Positions 47,072 through 59,099 of a stretch of DNA of 64,000 bases are shown piece after piece (the first letter of the stretch is position 1; every line of letters starts with the position of its first letter). The DNA comes from Zanthoxylum bungeanum (lineage: Eukaryota; Streptophyta; Magnoliopsida; Sapindales; Rutaceae): positions 744,001-808,000 of the forward strand of contig SKCR01006518.1 of the NCBI GenBank assembly GCA_019454045.1. The letters are read 5' to 3'. The notes below the pieces were generated by a model. It saw only the letters and a list, made by a program, of their open reading frames with translations. It was not told the DNA's origin and made no database searches. The position numbers and the translations under genes are program-made.

Positions 47072-47690
47072 TGTAGGCACTGTATTTTTGCATATAAGTC
47101 CCTATGATGAGTCTCATTCGGAGGTACTACCTTTTAAATTGGCAGAAGTCGCGAGAAACGGACGTTGGAAGGGAAGGGTCAGAAATTGATACCTCGTTGG
47201 ATTTGGTTCGCTCGTTTAGCTTCGGGTTTACTCGTTCGATCTCTGTTTTAAATTAATTCCCGGCCTAAATCTTAAACATTCTCGGCCTCGCCTCTCTCTC
47301 AATAAACCACTACACCCATACAAAGCCACCAATCACAATTCCCTCCCAAACACTAACCAACGAAATTAAAATACCGAACACCAACCACCAAGCAACAAAA
47401 ATCCAAACTAATACCCATGCATACCCACACCCCACGTGAACAACCAAAACATATTCACAAACATTCCTTCACATGCACGAATAATAAACAAAACTAAAAC
47501 AAAAAAACACAAAAAAACCAACTACCACCCATGCACCCCACGTGAATCATCTACACAAACCACTCTATTCACCAACTTGTACTAGCCACTAACCACTCTC
47601 CATCAAATAATTGCCTCTCCAATCACATCCATGCACCCTCCATGCCAACCCATAACGCCCATGTCGTCTCCCTCACTCCAAAAGAAGCCA

Positions 47691-47696
47691 TATAAA
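47691..47696 (+). promoter_or_regulatory. TATA box of LTR8
   Basis: TATAAA in CCATATAAACCCTAG, identical in context to LTR1. Confidence 0.6.
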
Positions 47697-48920
47697 CCCT
47701 AGATACCTCACGCACAAGGGGCGGGCATTCATTCATCTTGACTCTGATCCAACAACAACAAAAAAACAATACACCTTGACTGGCCATTTTAGCAACCCAT
47801 TTCCCACACTACTTCACAGCCCACAAATCAAGCAGCCAAGCCACGCCCAGCACCTTAGCCAATTCACGTAGAAACTCATCCAGCAGCACACACCCATCTC
47901 TCTCGACCAAGCTCATCATCAGCCCTGCACGTCCCCCTGAAACACGCCCAATAAACCCTCCAAACAGCCCCTGATTCACGCATTCAGCCACCCTCTAAAT
48001 AACCCATTCACAACCTTAACTTCATGCTGACAGCAACCCCTTACTCATGCCTCCTTCACACTTAATAGCCTCTGGAACTAGCCCTTGATTTCACACCAAA
48101 ATGCCCCCTGGAAGCTGCCCCTATCTTATGCCACAAATCACCCCTTCCAGCAACCCCTAGACTTCACGTGAATCAGCCTTTCCAACAGCCTCTCCAGCTC
48201 ACGCACTTGCCTCTCTCCTTCTCGGCTTCACACTGCTCCACGCCATTCAAGCACTACACCCACTGCCATGAAACCCTAACTCATCCAGCAGCACACGCCT
48301 TAAACTTCACAACCCTCATGCTCACGTACCCTCACCAAGCAAAACACTCACTCATGCACGTTGCCACACTTCACGAAACAAACTCTAAAACCAGCCTTGT
48401 TCACGCAACTGCAAGCCATAGCCCCTTCACAGATCAGAGCTTCACCATTCAAACACACATCTTTCGGTCTCCTCATTGAACACACACTGCAGCTCATGGA
48501 TACACACTGCAGTTCACACACCACATCACCCTTGCATACAACCCTTTTCACGTGAAATAAAGCCACAAAAACAGCGACCCAAGACAGTAACCCTACCTAG
48601 GGCAATAACCCTAAAACAGAACCCATCAGACGCACTTTCTCTCTCCCGAAACAGCCCAGCCACCGACAGCACCGACCAAAAACAATCAAGAAATATCGTG
48701 AAACAGACAAAGCTGCGAAAACAGCGGACCAGTGAAAACAGTGGAAACGATAACCCTTCCGGCACCGTGTGAAACGCACTCTCGGAAAGTGACTTAAAAT
48801 GTTAGACCTGAGGGCACCCTTTTATTTTTCATCATTTATTTTTAGTTATTTTATTACTTTATTTCACATGAATATCGTTAATTAGCATATAATGTGATTT
48901 CGGGTGAATGGAATATGTGT

Positions 48921-49031
48921 TCCTTTTGTGGTATATTGGATGGAAACCCGGACATAAATTCCGTAGCCGAATCCGAATGGACGGTATTGCGGTTTGCACT
49001 CGGGATACAATGCCTCGTACCACTTGAAGGA
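48921..49031 (+). other. Structured LTR element, LTR8 copy
   Basis: Outer TCCTT/AAGGA, inner GTGGTA (48928-48933)/TACCAC (49018-49023), internal arms CCCG/CGGG. Confidence 0.65.
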
Positions 49032-49531
49032 TTCACATATTTCATTTCATCCAAACTTGTATTCGAGCATGATTAGGCCATTAGAAAGTTGTTTTATTTT
49101 TAGCATGATTTATTTATTTTATTTCGCAATAGGAGTTTGATTTACATTATGTTTAAGTCGTATTTATTTAATATGCTTTTGTGTGATGTCGTATGTTTGC
49201 CGTTATGTAAGTTTACTTTTGAAGCATGCAAACCTAGATTTAGGCTTTATAAGAATTTACACTACTTTGACCAATATGTATGTTGAGTAGACTTGGTTAA
49301 AATTGCACAAATCCATTCATTACAAATGACATAAGTAAGGGACCATTCCGAACCCAACGGTTTGAGGTCTTCCCTTGCGAGGGGTGAGTGCGGCCTTAAA
49401 TCATTTTCCCGGTTCACACCGGGGGTGGCGACTCTCCATTTTATTCTCCGGTTTAGTCCCCATCGGGCTACTCCGTACTCCCAATCGGGCCACGAGCCCG
49501 GAACAGCGTCGTCCAGTTTCTGTTGTCTACA

Positions 49532-49536
49532 CTTTG
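49532..49536. repeat. Target site duplication of the T1 array, right
   Basis: CTTTG, identical to 15995-15999. Confidence 0.88.
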
Positions 49537-50235
49537 CAACTTCTTTTTCTACAATGTCTAACCTGTGACATTCTTCATCACCTTAAGGACTTGGCATGGT
49601 TCTGAAAACACTAAAGGTGACTTCTTCATCTTGAACTCTCATTTTCAATTCACCTTTCTACACATCAATGATCGCTCTGCCTGTTTCCAAGAAATGTCTT
49701 CCAATGAATGAACCTCCTTCATATTAAGAACAAGAAAGTCAGTAGGGAAATATAACTTATCCACCTTAACCAACACGTCATCTACTATTCCTCGTGGGTA
49801 TGTGAGAGATCTATTTGCTAGCTGTAATGTGACTGTGGTTGGCTTCGCCTCTCCTATGCCCAACTGTTCGTAGATGGATAAGGGTATGAGATTGATACTA
49901 GCACCCAAATCGCATAGCGCCTTACCAAAATATCGATTCCCAATAGTGCACGGAATAGTAAAGCTGCCAGGATCCTTCAGTTTTTTAGGAAGTTTCTTCT
50001 GTATAATGGCACTACACTCCTCTGTGAGCACTACTTTTTCAAAATCTGTCAGCTTCCTCTTATTGGTCATCACCTCCTTCATAAACTTCACATAATTGGG
50101 CATCTGTTCCAATACGTCTGAGAAGGGAATGTTGATATGAATCTTTTTGAAGATAACTAGAAATTTAGCAAACTGGGCATCCAATTTCTTCTTTTGAAAG
50201 CGATGAGAGTACGACAAAGCAGATTTCTTGAACAA
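49532..50235 (-). pseudogene. Athila-like aspartic protease region, broken
   Basis: Minus strand from 50235: KKKLDAQFAKFLVIFKKIHI, KLKDPGSFTIPCTIGN, then the protease motif ALCDLGASINLIPLSIYEQL (DLGA is the form of the catalytic triplet common in Athila-type elements). A frameshift near 49710 moves the rest into another frame, which reads KGELKMRVQDEEVTF (about 49660-49605). The piece ends at the T1 insertion and resumes at 15999. Confidence 0.85.
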
Positions 50236-50264
50236 GATTTCTCCAACTACCTAAATATGCTAAT

Positions 50265-50642
50265 TTATATTCTCAGTTGGGCTGATTTAGTTGGTGGAAA
50301 GAAACTCGCAAGAAATGTTGTAGCCATATCCTGCCATGTCATGATGCTCCCCATCAGAATAGATTGCAGCCAACCCCTCGCCTTGTCTCTTACAGAGAAT
50401 GGGAACAGACGTAGCCTGATGGTCTCTTTGGTCACACCATTCATCTTGATCGAATCTGCTATCTCCAAGAACATCCTTAAATGCAGATTGTGATCCTTTA
50501 CAATTGAACCTCCAAACTGGTTCTTTTGCACAATATTGATCAATGCAGGTTTCATCTCAAAGTTATTGGCATTGATTGGTGGGTGCACAATCCCATAGTA
50601 GTTATCATCAATGACTAGCTTAAAATGATCTCGGATTGCCAT
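50265..50642 (-). pseudogene. Athila-like gag, N-terminal part
   Basis: 125 residues from Met at 50642: IRDHFKLVIDDNYYGIVHPP, KPALINIVQKNQFGGS, LRLFPFSVRDKARGWLQSI, TTFLASFFPPTKSAQLR. This is the Athila/Ty3 gag capsid core. It then stops and the protease region begins within 30 bp, so the C-terminal half of gag with its zinc knuckle is deleted. Confidence 0.85.
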
Positions 50643-50910
50643 CTAGCGTGGGTTGTTTTCTATGTTTTCAGCTGTCATTGTTTCTTTCTCAATTTTTCTT
50701 TCTTTCCTTAGTGTTCTCGTTGTTCTTTCTATTTCAGGATCAAACAGAAGTGAGTCAAATTTTGTGGATCTTCGCATTCACTGAAGCACAGAAAGACAAG
50801 AAAAATGCTAAAATAAAAATAAAAATAACAATAATAAATAGTAAAAAATCTAAATCTAAATTAAAACTAATGTTATTTGGTAATAGTATTAATGTGAATT
50901 AGATTAATAA
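50643..50910 (-). other. Athila-like leader
   Basis: Short leader between primer site and gag, with a T-rich plus strand (50680-50740). Nothing else seen. Confidence 0.6.
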
Positions 50911-50928
50911 TCCCCGAAAACGGTGCCA
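50911..50928 (-). other. Athila primer binding site (tRNA-Asp type)
   Basis: Minus strand TGGCACCGTTTTCGGGGA, against the common Athila site TGGCGCCGTTGCCGGGGA (from memory of the family). Confidence 0.8.
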
Positions 50929-50937
50929 AAAACTTTT

Positions 50938-52212
50938 TGCAAGATTATCTCATAGCAAGTATACGGTGTCAACTTTTAGTAAAAGATGAGTAGAGTGTCG
51001 AACCCATAGGGATTGTAATCAAACTCTCACTAAGTACTATAATTAGTAAACTTAAATTTATTTACAAGCAACTTTAAAATAATCTAAATTAAAACTAAAA
51101 ACTAAATAAGCAAGATATCAAAACATTAAATTGAGATAAACTAAGACGAGAGAGATTCTAGAGTCTGATTTCACCTAACTATCCCTTATGATTGCTATGC
51201 CAATCAATTATTATTCAGTTTCATTGTTTATAAGCCAAGAACCCTAAGTTATTCTAACTCCATCTCCCGAGTGTCGAGTGAAAATATTATCAATTACTGA
51301 CTTCGATATCCCTATAAAAATCTAGTAATTAACAACGCATTACGCTCTGTGATTCTTTGTTAACGACTTCAAAGGGTTATAGGTTCTCCCGAACTCTATA
51401 AAATTCCTAGGTTATATTCTCTAGATCCTAGTGAAAATCCCCTCTCCTGAGCGATAGATTCTAAACATGCATCATCTCAATTTGTGACCAACAAACAAGA
51501 AGCATTAAATGCAAGAGAATATAAATAAACTGATTCAAAACTTTATAACAATTAAATTGGCAATCAACACATAGGTTCAAACATAGGTTACATCATCCTC
51601 AATAACAATAGAGTTAGTACATGACTAAAGATAATAACAATGAAGATAGGGTCATGAATCTAATAGAAATAATTAGAGTTAAAGAAAGAAACTAGAAGAT
51701 TAAACTCGAATCGAATCCCTTCGTCTTCGGACGTCACCGCCTTCGTCTCCTCTTGTCGCTCTTCAATCTTTCTCTTTGGATCTCTCTAAAATATGTTTTG
51801 AACTCTTTAGTTATGTATTAGTCTCCTCTTCTAGAGTTTTGGACGAGCTTCTATATTTATAGGGAAGTCTTGGAGTTCTTATGCTTGTAGAATAACAAAT
51901 TCTGATGTTTCTGGGGCTCCTCTCTTGGCATTGCGACGCCAAATCCTCGGGAAAATCTATGAAGCCATCCTGGTGGGCGTCGCGACGCCACCCTATTTTT
52001 CAGGATTAGTGTTTCTGTAAATTTTAGCCTTCCCGCATGCTTCCGGTGCTCCGTAAGGTCCCAAAACAAGTTCATTTACCCCAAGATCCATGTTCCAATG
52101 CTTCTTATCAATAAAATATAAAAGAAACTACAAAAGTCATTAAATGACATGGAATCTAACAAAATAACAAGTTAAGAATGCAGGAATTAGTGGGTATAAA
52201 TCGCATTTATCA
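50938..52212 (-). repeat. Athila-like 5' LTR (1275 bp)
   Basis: Minus strand starts TGATAAATGCGATTTATACC at 52212 and ends TTGCA at 50938, close to the PBS. A related, truncated copy is at 61816-62750. Confidence 0.85.
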
Positions 52213-54310
52213 ACCTCTCACGTATCATCTAATTAAGAAAACTAAGATGAAATGTGATTTCCTCATGCGAATTGAGGAGAGTATTATTACTTTCCATGAA
52301 TCAAAAAATTATTACTTTATGAGGCATCTTGGAATAATTACATAAATAAATTATTGAATGTTTCAAAAGGTCTTTCAATTAACCAGCTTCTTAAATATAT
52401 TTGAATTGAAGAAGAAACTTGAATTCAAGAAAAATAATATGTTATGGACCTTGGATCAAAAGTGAAATGTATTGCGACGGATGAGGGTTTTGAGCCGGAA
52501 TTTATTGAACTTTTGATAGCTAAGATAAAAGGTTGTTTTCCGCTGTGAATTGAGGAGATGATCGAGTGATTTTATTATGCTTTGATTATTGTTGGCTATC
52601 ATGTATTTCAATTAATTTTATGGTTGTGAACTTGAGATTATGATATTTGTGTTTGCAATAAATATTATATATTATTTATAAGTAAAAGTTTCATCAATAA
52701 CACTGAGACACATCTCCTAATGCCAAAAAAACACATCATTATAATATGGAAATATTGATTCGAAATACCTGACATTAATCTACTTATATAAGCATACAGT
52801 TAGCTCACACCTGACACAAACGTATTAATGGCATATTCATAGCCAAATAACAACAATCTAACATGCAGCATACCATAAAAAGCTAAATTCAAGGCATAAA
52901 AATATATTAGACTCCAACATATCAAGAATATTGACAACAAGGGAGTTAAATCAGCTATCAATTTTTTTAACAGTTGTATTTTTTTTTGTCCCAAAATACA
53001 TAAACCCATATTTAATTCACAAAAGAAATCATCACTGGCCATTACTGATTTTGGCATCAGAGGACCTTTTATAGGTACCTCCCACATGTAATAAAAAAAG
53101 ACACTCAGCCAACTCATAGATAAGTCAATTCATAATCACATTTTTCAGCACATTAATTCAAATCCCAATCAGAATGGGTCACATTGTCAACAATCAACAT
53201 TGCTTACGCCATGGGGAGTACAGAGAGTATTTGGTTGAAGAGAGAGTATGGCAAGTGAATTTTGTAGGGATGGATCAACAGTCAACATTTATCCGGTGTT
53301 TTAAGCAGAGCCCATGATTTATTTACAGAAGTACATGATTTATTTATGGAAATACATGAGACTTATAAGTCAACATTTCCTCAATAACACAGACATCTCC
53401 CAATGCCAAAAAAAACACATCATTATAAGTCCAAACCCTGTTGAATCTGGAACCATAGTTTCGAAATATCTGACATTAATTTACTTATATAAACATACAG
53501 TTAGCTAACGTTTGGACAGTTGTTCCCACGTGGCACAAACGTATTAAGGGCATACTCATAGCCAAATAACAATAATCTAACATGCCGCATATTATAAAAA
53601 GTGAAATTCAATGCATAAAAATAGATTTTACTCCATTAAACATTTATCAAGAATATTGACAACAAGGTAGTTAACTCAGATATCAATATTTTAACAGTTC
53701 CACATTTTTTTCCAAAATATATAAACCCACTTTTAATTCACAAAAGAAATCTTCATTTACGACTACTGATTTTGACATCGGAGGACCCTTTATAGGTACC
53801 CTCACGTGTCATCAAAGAAGACTCTCTACTAACTTATAAATAAGTTGATTCATAATCGCCTTTTCACCATATTAATTCAAATGCCAATCGGAATGGGTCA
53901 CATTGTTAACAATCAACAGTGCTTATGCCATGGGGAGTATAGAGAGTATTTGGGGGAAGTGATTGAGTCGAGTACAAGCTAGAGAGGTGGTTGAAGAGAG
54001 AGGGTAGCAAGTGAATTTTGTAGGGACGGATCCGTATACTTATTTGGTGTTTCAGACGAAGCCCATGATCTATTTACGGAAATACATGGCATTTCAGCAG
54101 AGGGAAAGGATGGTACGTGGGGTTTCATGTAGGTTTAAGGAATTTCCAGTGATTTAGAGCTGGAGTTTATTAGATTTTTGATAACTAAGATAAAAAAGGC
54201 TTTCAATATGAATTGAGGAAATGATCGAGTGATTTTATTATGATTTCATTTTTTATGGTTATCTCGTATTTCAGTTAATTTTATAGCTATGAACTTGAGA
54301 TTATCTATAT
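52213..54310. repeat. Old non-coding stretch with imperfect duplicated blocks
   Basis: Three blocks occur twice: X (52480-52645 and 54165-54305), Y (52695-53160 and 53385-53890) and Z (53205-53385 and 53930-54110), in the order X-Y-Z-Y-Z-X. This suggests a decayed tandem repeat of a unit X-Y-Z with one X lost. No coding frame stands out; the 105-residue minus-strand frame at 52800-53117 is not matched in the second Y copy. Origin unknown. Confidence 0.7.
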
Positions 54311-56049
54311 CTCCCTATAATACAGAGCCTATCTAAGCTCTCTCAATTATCCTCATACTAATCCTTTACCCTACTTATTTTAAAGATTTCAATCAATGCT
54401 AACTTGGTCGTTGAGATGTTAATGAAGTGAAGTATTTGAGTTATTCCTAATCAATATATTGTTTTAATGGTGCTTCATATTAAAGTTGGAGTCTAATTGT
54501 ATTTATTAGCTACTATCAGAAATTCTCTAATATTGATCATTGTATGAGAGATATGTCCCTTAAAAAATATTTTTATGGGAAAGACACAAGTTGAATAAAT
54601 ATATCATTTAAGAATGAAAGAATATAACTCTAGATTTCAAATGGCATTATGAAATGATATAATCTTTAGAAGGATTACACCCTTAAACTGAAGGGTGCCC
54701 ACAAAAGTACTCATCCATGCCTATAATTAAAAAGGAGCCTTTAAGTTCATTTTCATTCATTCAATTAATCACATACTTACATACTTAGAAAGTTGAAGTT
54801 TAGAGTTTTTGAGAGTTTCCACCATTATTTCAAGTTCAAGTTCTTGAAGAAATGAGTGTCTCTTCTTTAAGAAACAATCAAGTTATTCTCGGAGAACGTT
54901 AGCCAAAAGAAATTTGTTGAGCACCGAGACTGAGCTAATAAGTTCTTAAGGTCAGAGGAATTTTGACTTGGTTAAGTTTCTTCGTCGTCTTCAATATTTT
55001 CTAGGTTTTTCGCTAAGTTTTTTTTTATGTTTTATTCATGGCTTGCATGATACAAAGTTGATGATTTTGACTAAATATGCATATTATAAAATGATTAATA
55101 ACACATCCGCCAAATAATATTAATAATGTATTAACGTACATGTATTGTTAACTCTGATTTTACATGTCTTATTCTTATTTTCTCTGGAAAATGAATTATG
55201 TGCATAAAAAATATGCAAGGGTGTTCAAACGCCTGACGAACACATAAGGAAAATCCATGTATTCTACATTTTTGTTCGAATGGATGAACAAACGTGGTAC
55301 TAACGCAAGTCATACCTGAAATTTTTTCAGATTTGGAATAGTAACATAGACTTAGATTATACGATTAATTTACAGATTTCATAAAATATATATTAACTTG
55401 ATAATTGTCATATGATATATATACATGCTTTAGTTATGGAATTCGGTCAAATAAGTTGAATATATACTTAATATAATATTAACTTCGTAAAAATCATATA
55501 TAGGAAGAATGTTGTAAACTTGGTTGTGTAGATTTGAGTTAATATTAAGGGTTCAATTATCACATGCATACATCTAGTTGATTATGTGATAAAAATATTA
55601 TTATGTAATCTGGTTTATTAATTGTTTGTTGCATACTTGGTTGAGAGTTAAAAGTGTAGTTATAAACAAGTAATTTCATCCAAGCTTGATTGAATTTTAT
55701 ATATATATACACACATATTTAAAAATTATTGTACTTTTGGCTGAAATTTAAAGTGTAACACTAAAGATTGAATGCCTAAGATTTTCTATTGAAAAATGAT
55801 TAAGAAAATTATGTCACCAATGCGATAAGAGCCTAAATGGGCAGGGATTTAAGTGGTTACACCGAACCCCTTTGTTCACCTATCATAAGAAATTTTAGTC
55901 ATAAATTCAAGGACTTGTGTTATTTGGTAATACTTTCCAAAATAATAACAAGTGGACTCTTAATGCAACACATAAACAGGATCAAACAATTGATCTTTGT
56001 GTGATCTGTCTTTTGTAGACTTATTGGCTATTATTTTAGTTTCCAGTTA
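54311..56049 (+). other. Probable LTR and leader of Copia-2
   Basis: Precedes a Tork-like gag. Words such as AAGGATTACACCCTTAAACT and TCTAGATTTCAAATGGC (54620-54700) resemble Tork LTRs. I cannot fix either end: no TG..CA pair or clear tRNA-iMet site is visible. Confidence 0.4.
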
Positions 56050-57640
56050 CACATGGTTAGTGGAAATATTACAATATCGGTCTCTCAAGGAGAGAAACCG
56101 GATAAGTTTGTGGAGAAAATTTTAAACAGTGGTAGACAAAATGTTGTTCTACCTGACAATACTGCAGTTGGCTAAGTATATCAAGGAATATCCTCTGGGT
56201 GCTCTAGAGGGAGAAACAGAAATAGAAACAGCTAAGCAACTGCGAGTTAAGGCATGGTCGCAAGGTGACTTCTTATGCAAGAACTACATCTTGGGAGGAC
56301 TTAACAATATTATGTATAATGTGTATTAATGCATGACCTTTGCAAAACATTTTTAGGAATCTCTTAAGAAGACTTACAAAACAGAGGATGTGGGATAAAA
56401 GAAATTTATCGTGGGTAAGTTCCTGGACTACAAGATGGTAGATTCAAGAACAATAATATCTCAGTTTGGTGAACTATAATTGATCATTCATGAACTATAG
56501 GATTAGAGAATGAAACGCTGCGAGACGTTTCAAGTTGCCATAATTATTGAGAAGTTGCCCCCATCATGGAAGGCCTTTAGGAGTTATCTGAAACACAAGA
56601 AGAATCAGATGAGTTCGGTTGCGAATCGAAGATGACAATAGAAAGTCTGACAAGGCTAGCTACAAGACTATGGAGTCTAAGGCCAACATGGTCGATGGTG
56701 GAAATGGTAGACAAAAGAGAAAGAACAATGGAGCTGATTCTTCTCTAGTAAATAAAAATTTCAAATGGAAGTGCTACGTCAGTGGGAAAGACAGTCACAT
56801 GACAAAGGACTGCAGAAATAAGAAGTCTGAGGACAAAGGCAAAAAAAAAATGAGGCTCATGTCACTAAAGATGATATATTAATTGATGAGATCTCAGAGT
56901 TGAACCTCTCCGTAGTTGTAACTGAGCCAACTTGGTTGGAAACCCGAGAGAATTGTGGGTAGACACGGGGGCTACTTGTAATATTTATGTTGCAGTAAAA
57001 TATTTTCCTTATATCAGAATGACGATGGTGGTGATCATCTAATTATGGGAAACTCGTCTTCCTCCAAAGTGGTTGGACAAGACACAGTGGTTCTGAAGAT
57101 GACATCCGAGAAAGAGCTTACATTGAAGAATATTTTGCATGTTCCTGATATTCTAAAGAACTTGATTTCGGGTTCACTCCTTAGCAAGATAGGCTTTAAT
57201 CTTGTATTTATTTCTGACAAGTTTGTACTGCCAAAAAATGATGTCTATGTAGGAAAATGATACTTCACTGAGTGTCTTTTCAAGTTCAATATAATGACTG
57301 TCAATCTACACAGTGCTAATAATAGTAAAGCTACATCTTCTGCTTATATTATTGAGTCACAAAATGTATGGCATGGTAGGATGAGACATGTTAATTATGA
57401 TACAATACATAAATTAATCAATATGGACCTTATACCTAAATTTATAATTGATAACCAATATAAATGCGAAGCATGTGTTGAAGTGAAAATGAATATAACA
57501 TCATTTCATTCTATAGAACGAAGTTCTTACCCTTGGAATACACACTAATGTGTGTGATATTAATGTTGTGTAAACAAGATACGGTAAAAAGTATTTTGTC
57601 ACTTTTATTGATGATAGCACAAGATTTCCACTTTTATTGG
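56050..57640 (+). pseudogene. Copia-2 (Tork-like) gag, protease and integrase N-terminus, broken
   Basis: In shifting frames: gag MLFYLTILQLAKYIKEYPLG and DFLCKNYILGGLNN (56129-56329); KKFIVGKFLDYKMVDSRTI (about 56400); RIEDDNRKSDK (56620); a zinc knuckle CYVSGKDSHMTKDC in which the second Cys is Ser; protease [10 protein letters not shown] (about 56957); SGKELTL-like [19 protein letters not shown] (57107); the pre-integrase HHCC block WHGRMRHVNYDTIH..CEAC (57370-57480). The integrase core starts (KYFVTFIDDSTRF, about 57583-57625) and then breaks off. At least six frameshifts or stops. Confidence 0.85.
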
Positions 57641-59036
57641 ATTTTGACACTAGTTATATTTGTTTACCACCATAATATTTCGACTCAGTTTTACTCGAAG
57701 TATATTTCGATATCTTGTAATTACTGAGATTTCTTGAGTTATAAAACCCATCCAGTTTTTAAAGTTGTTTTTAAACTTTACAATTTTCAGGCAGGGATTC
57801 CAGTTTTATATACATCTCGCCCCACGGGGCCAGGTACAGTTGTCCTCCTATCCTGATACGACCTCAGGATATGGACCATGTACAGTTTGTCCCTCTATCC
57901 GGTGGAGGTATTATCCCTGATGTGGACTTTTCTGAATTCAGTGTAAGTATGTTGTGGTTGTGCATATGGATGATGTATGAGAATACAAGAGATGCATGAT
58001 TATAGTTTTTAGATTTCAGTTTTCAAGAGAAAGGTTTTTCAGATTCAATTTTTCAGAAATAACATTTGACTTTTAGAAATTATCAGTTTCTAGATCTAGT
58101 GACATGAGCAAAAAAGATATGTATAAGTTTAGTTTTATACTTTATTTGATTTGTATGTTGAAGTGCATAGTTTAAACTGACTAAACCACCACGGGTTTGG
58201 GTTGGCCTTAGCCACGGGTTTGGGTGGTTTGGTAGGTAATGAGTTAATTCCGATATAACAGAGTTGATGTCACTAGTATGTAAAGTATAGCTACAATGTG
58301 GAACAAAGACAAAGTATACAGTTGAGGATTTCTATATTAGACTGTATGAATTGTTAGAATCCCATAAATACGGAGCATAAAATGGATTCCAAAAGATAAG
58401 TCTATAATAATATTGTATACATTACAGTGAGTGAGTATTGGAGTATAGTATACATATATATGGCAGTCGTACGAGGTTTGTAAAGCTTATGTATATTTTA
58501 GTGATTGTGATTACTATATATGTTTTATAGTTTACTCGATATTTATTTGAGGCATGAGTTACTTACTGAGCTTTATAGCTCACTCCATTTCAGTTTGTTA
58601 AGTTTTAAAGGTTAGTGACGGACTTAAAGAGTCAGCAGAGCCCCGGAGAAAAGTTTGAAGACAACAGATCGCCCCAATTATAGCAAAGATGCATATAGTC
58701 ATTTTATAGTCTTGGGTTGAGTTATAGATTTTCACCACCTTAGTTTTGTATCATTGTGTATTTGTATATGTACGGAGCATGTCATTATATAGTTATGAGA
58801 TAAGTTGCTAATCTAAGGCAGTTTTGTATTTGATTTATGGTTGGTTGCACATAAATATGCTTATAGGTCACCTCGAGGTGTTGGACTTTGATCCAGGTTG
58901 CACGATTTTTAGCAGAGGTCATGCCGAAATTTTAGTAGCATCAGAGGCTTATGAATGTGGGTTTTCATGTCTCCTACATGTAGCATCTTGGCTCAGTGAG
59001 TTGTTACATGCATCATCAATATTATTTTTCATTGGA
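57641..59036. other. Non-coding, gypsy-LTR-like remnant
   Basis: No coding sequence. The order of CATGAGTTACTTACTGAGC, CTCACTCCATTTCAG and AGGTCACCTCGAGGTG (58550-58880) is like the end of some Ty3/gypsy LTRs, and CCACGGGTTTGGGT occurs twice (58190-58230). Boundaries not found. Confidence 0.4.
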
Positions 59037-59045
59037 CACACACAT

Positions 59046-59090
<45 letters not shown>
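59037..59090. repeat. (CA)n/(TA)n microsatellite
   Basis: ACACACACAC followed by about 17 TA dinucleotides. Confidence 0.95.
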
Positions 59091-59094
<4 letters not shown>

Positions 59095-59099
59095 TTACT

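Larger units (their letters stand above)
16000..49531 (+). mobile_element. T1: compound array of Tat-like retrotransposons with shared LTRs
   Basis: A 33.5-kb block between two copies of CTTTG. It holds six complete LTRs (16000, 22412, 26166, 34658, 39721, 47072), two partial ones (33211, 33924) and five internal segments, all in plus orientation. Tat/Ogre affinity is inferred from the gag type, the PBS TGGCGACTCCACTGGGGA (tRNA-Arg type), the GGGGGCGAC purine tract and the tandem-repeat-rich 3' internal region, which is known for that lineage. The 3' internal regions and LTRs alternate without host sequence, except that the C element is a true nested insertion. Confidence 0.88.
47072..49531 (+). 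repeat. LTR8, type A (2460 bp)
   Basis: Partner of LTR1 in sequence and length, ending TGTTGTCTACA, then CTTTG. TATAAA at 47691. G-poor U3 as in LTR1. Structured element at 48921-49031. Confidence 0.92.

Noticed and set aside
47072..47150. Hammerhead ribozyme (retrozyme) at LTR starts
   Set aside because: GATGATGAG followed by a 5-bp hairpin (GCCTC/GAGGC in type B and T2) recalls a hammerhead core, but the C of CUGAUGA is A in all copies and no GAAA follows the hairpin.
52800..53117. 105-residue minus-strand protein
   Set aside because: The frame is not kept in the second copy of the block, and no motif or coding pattern is seen.
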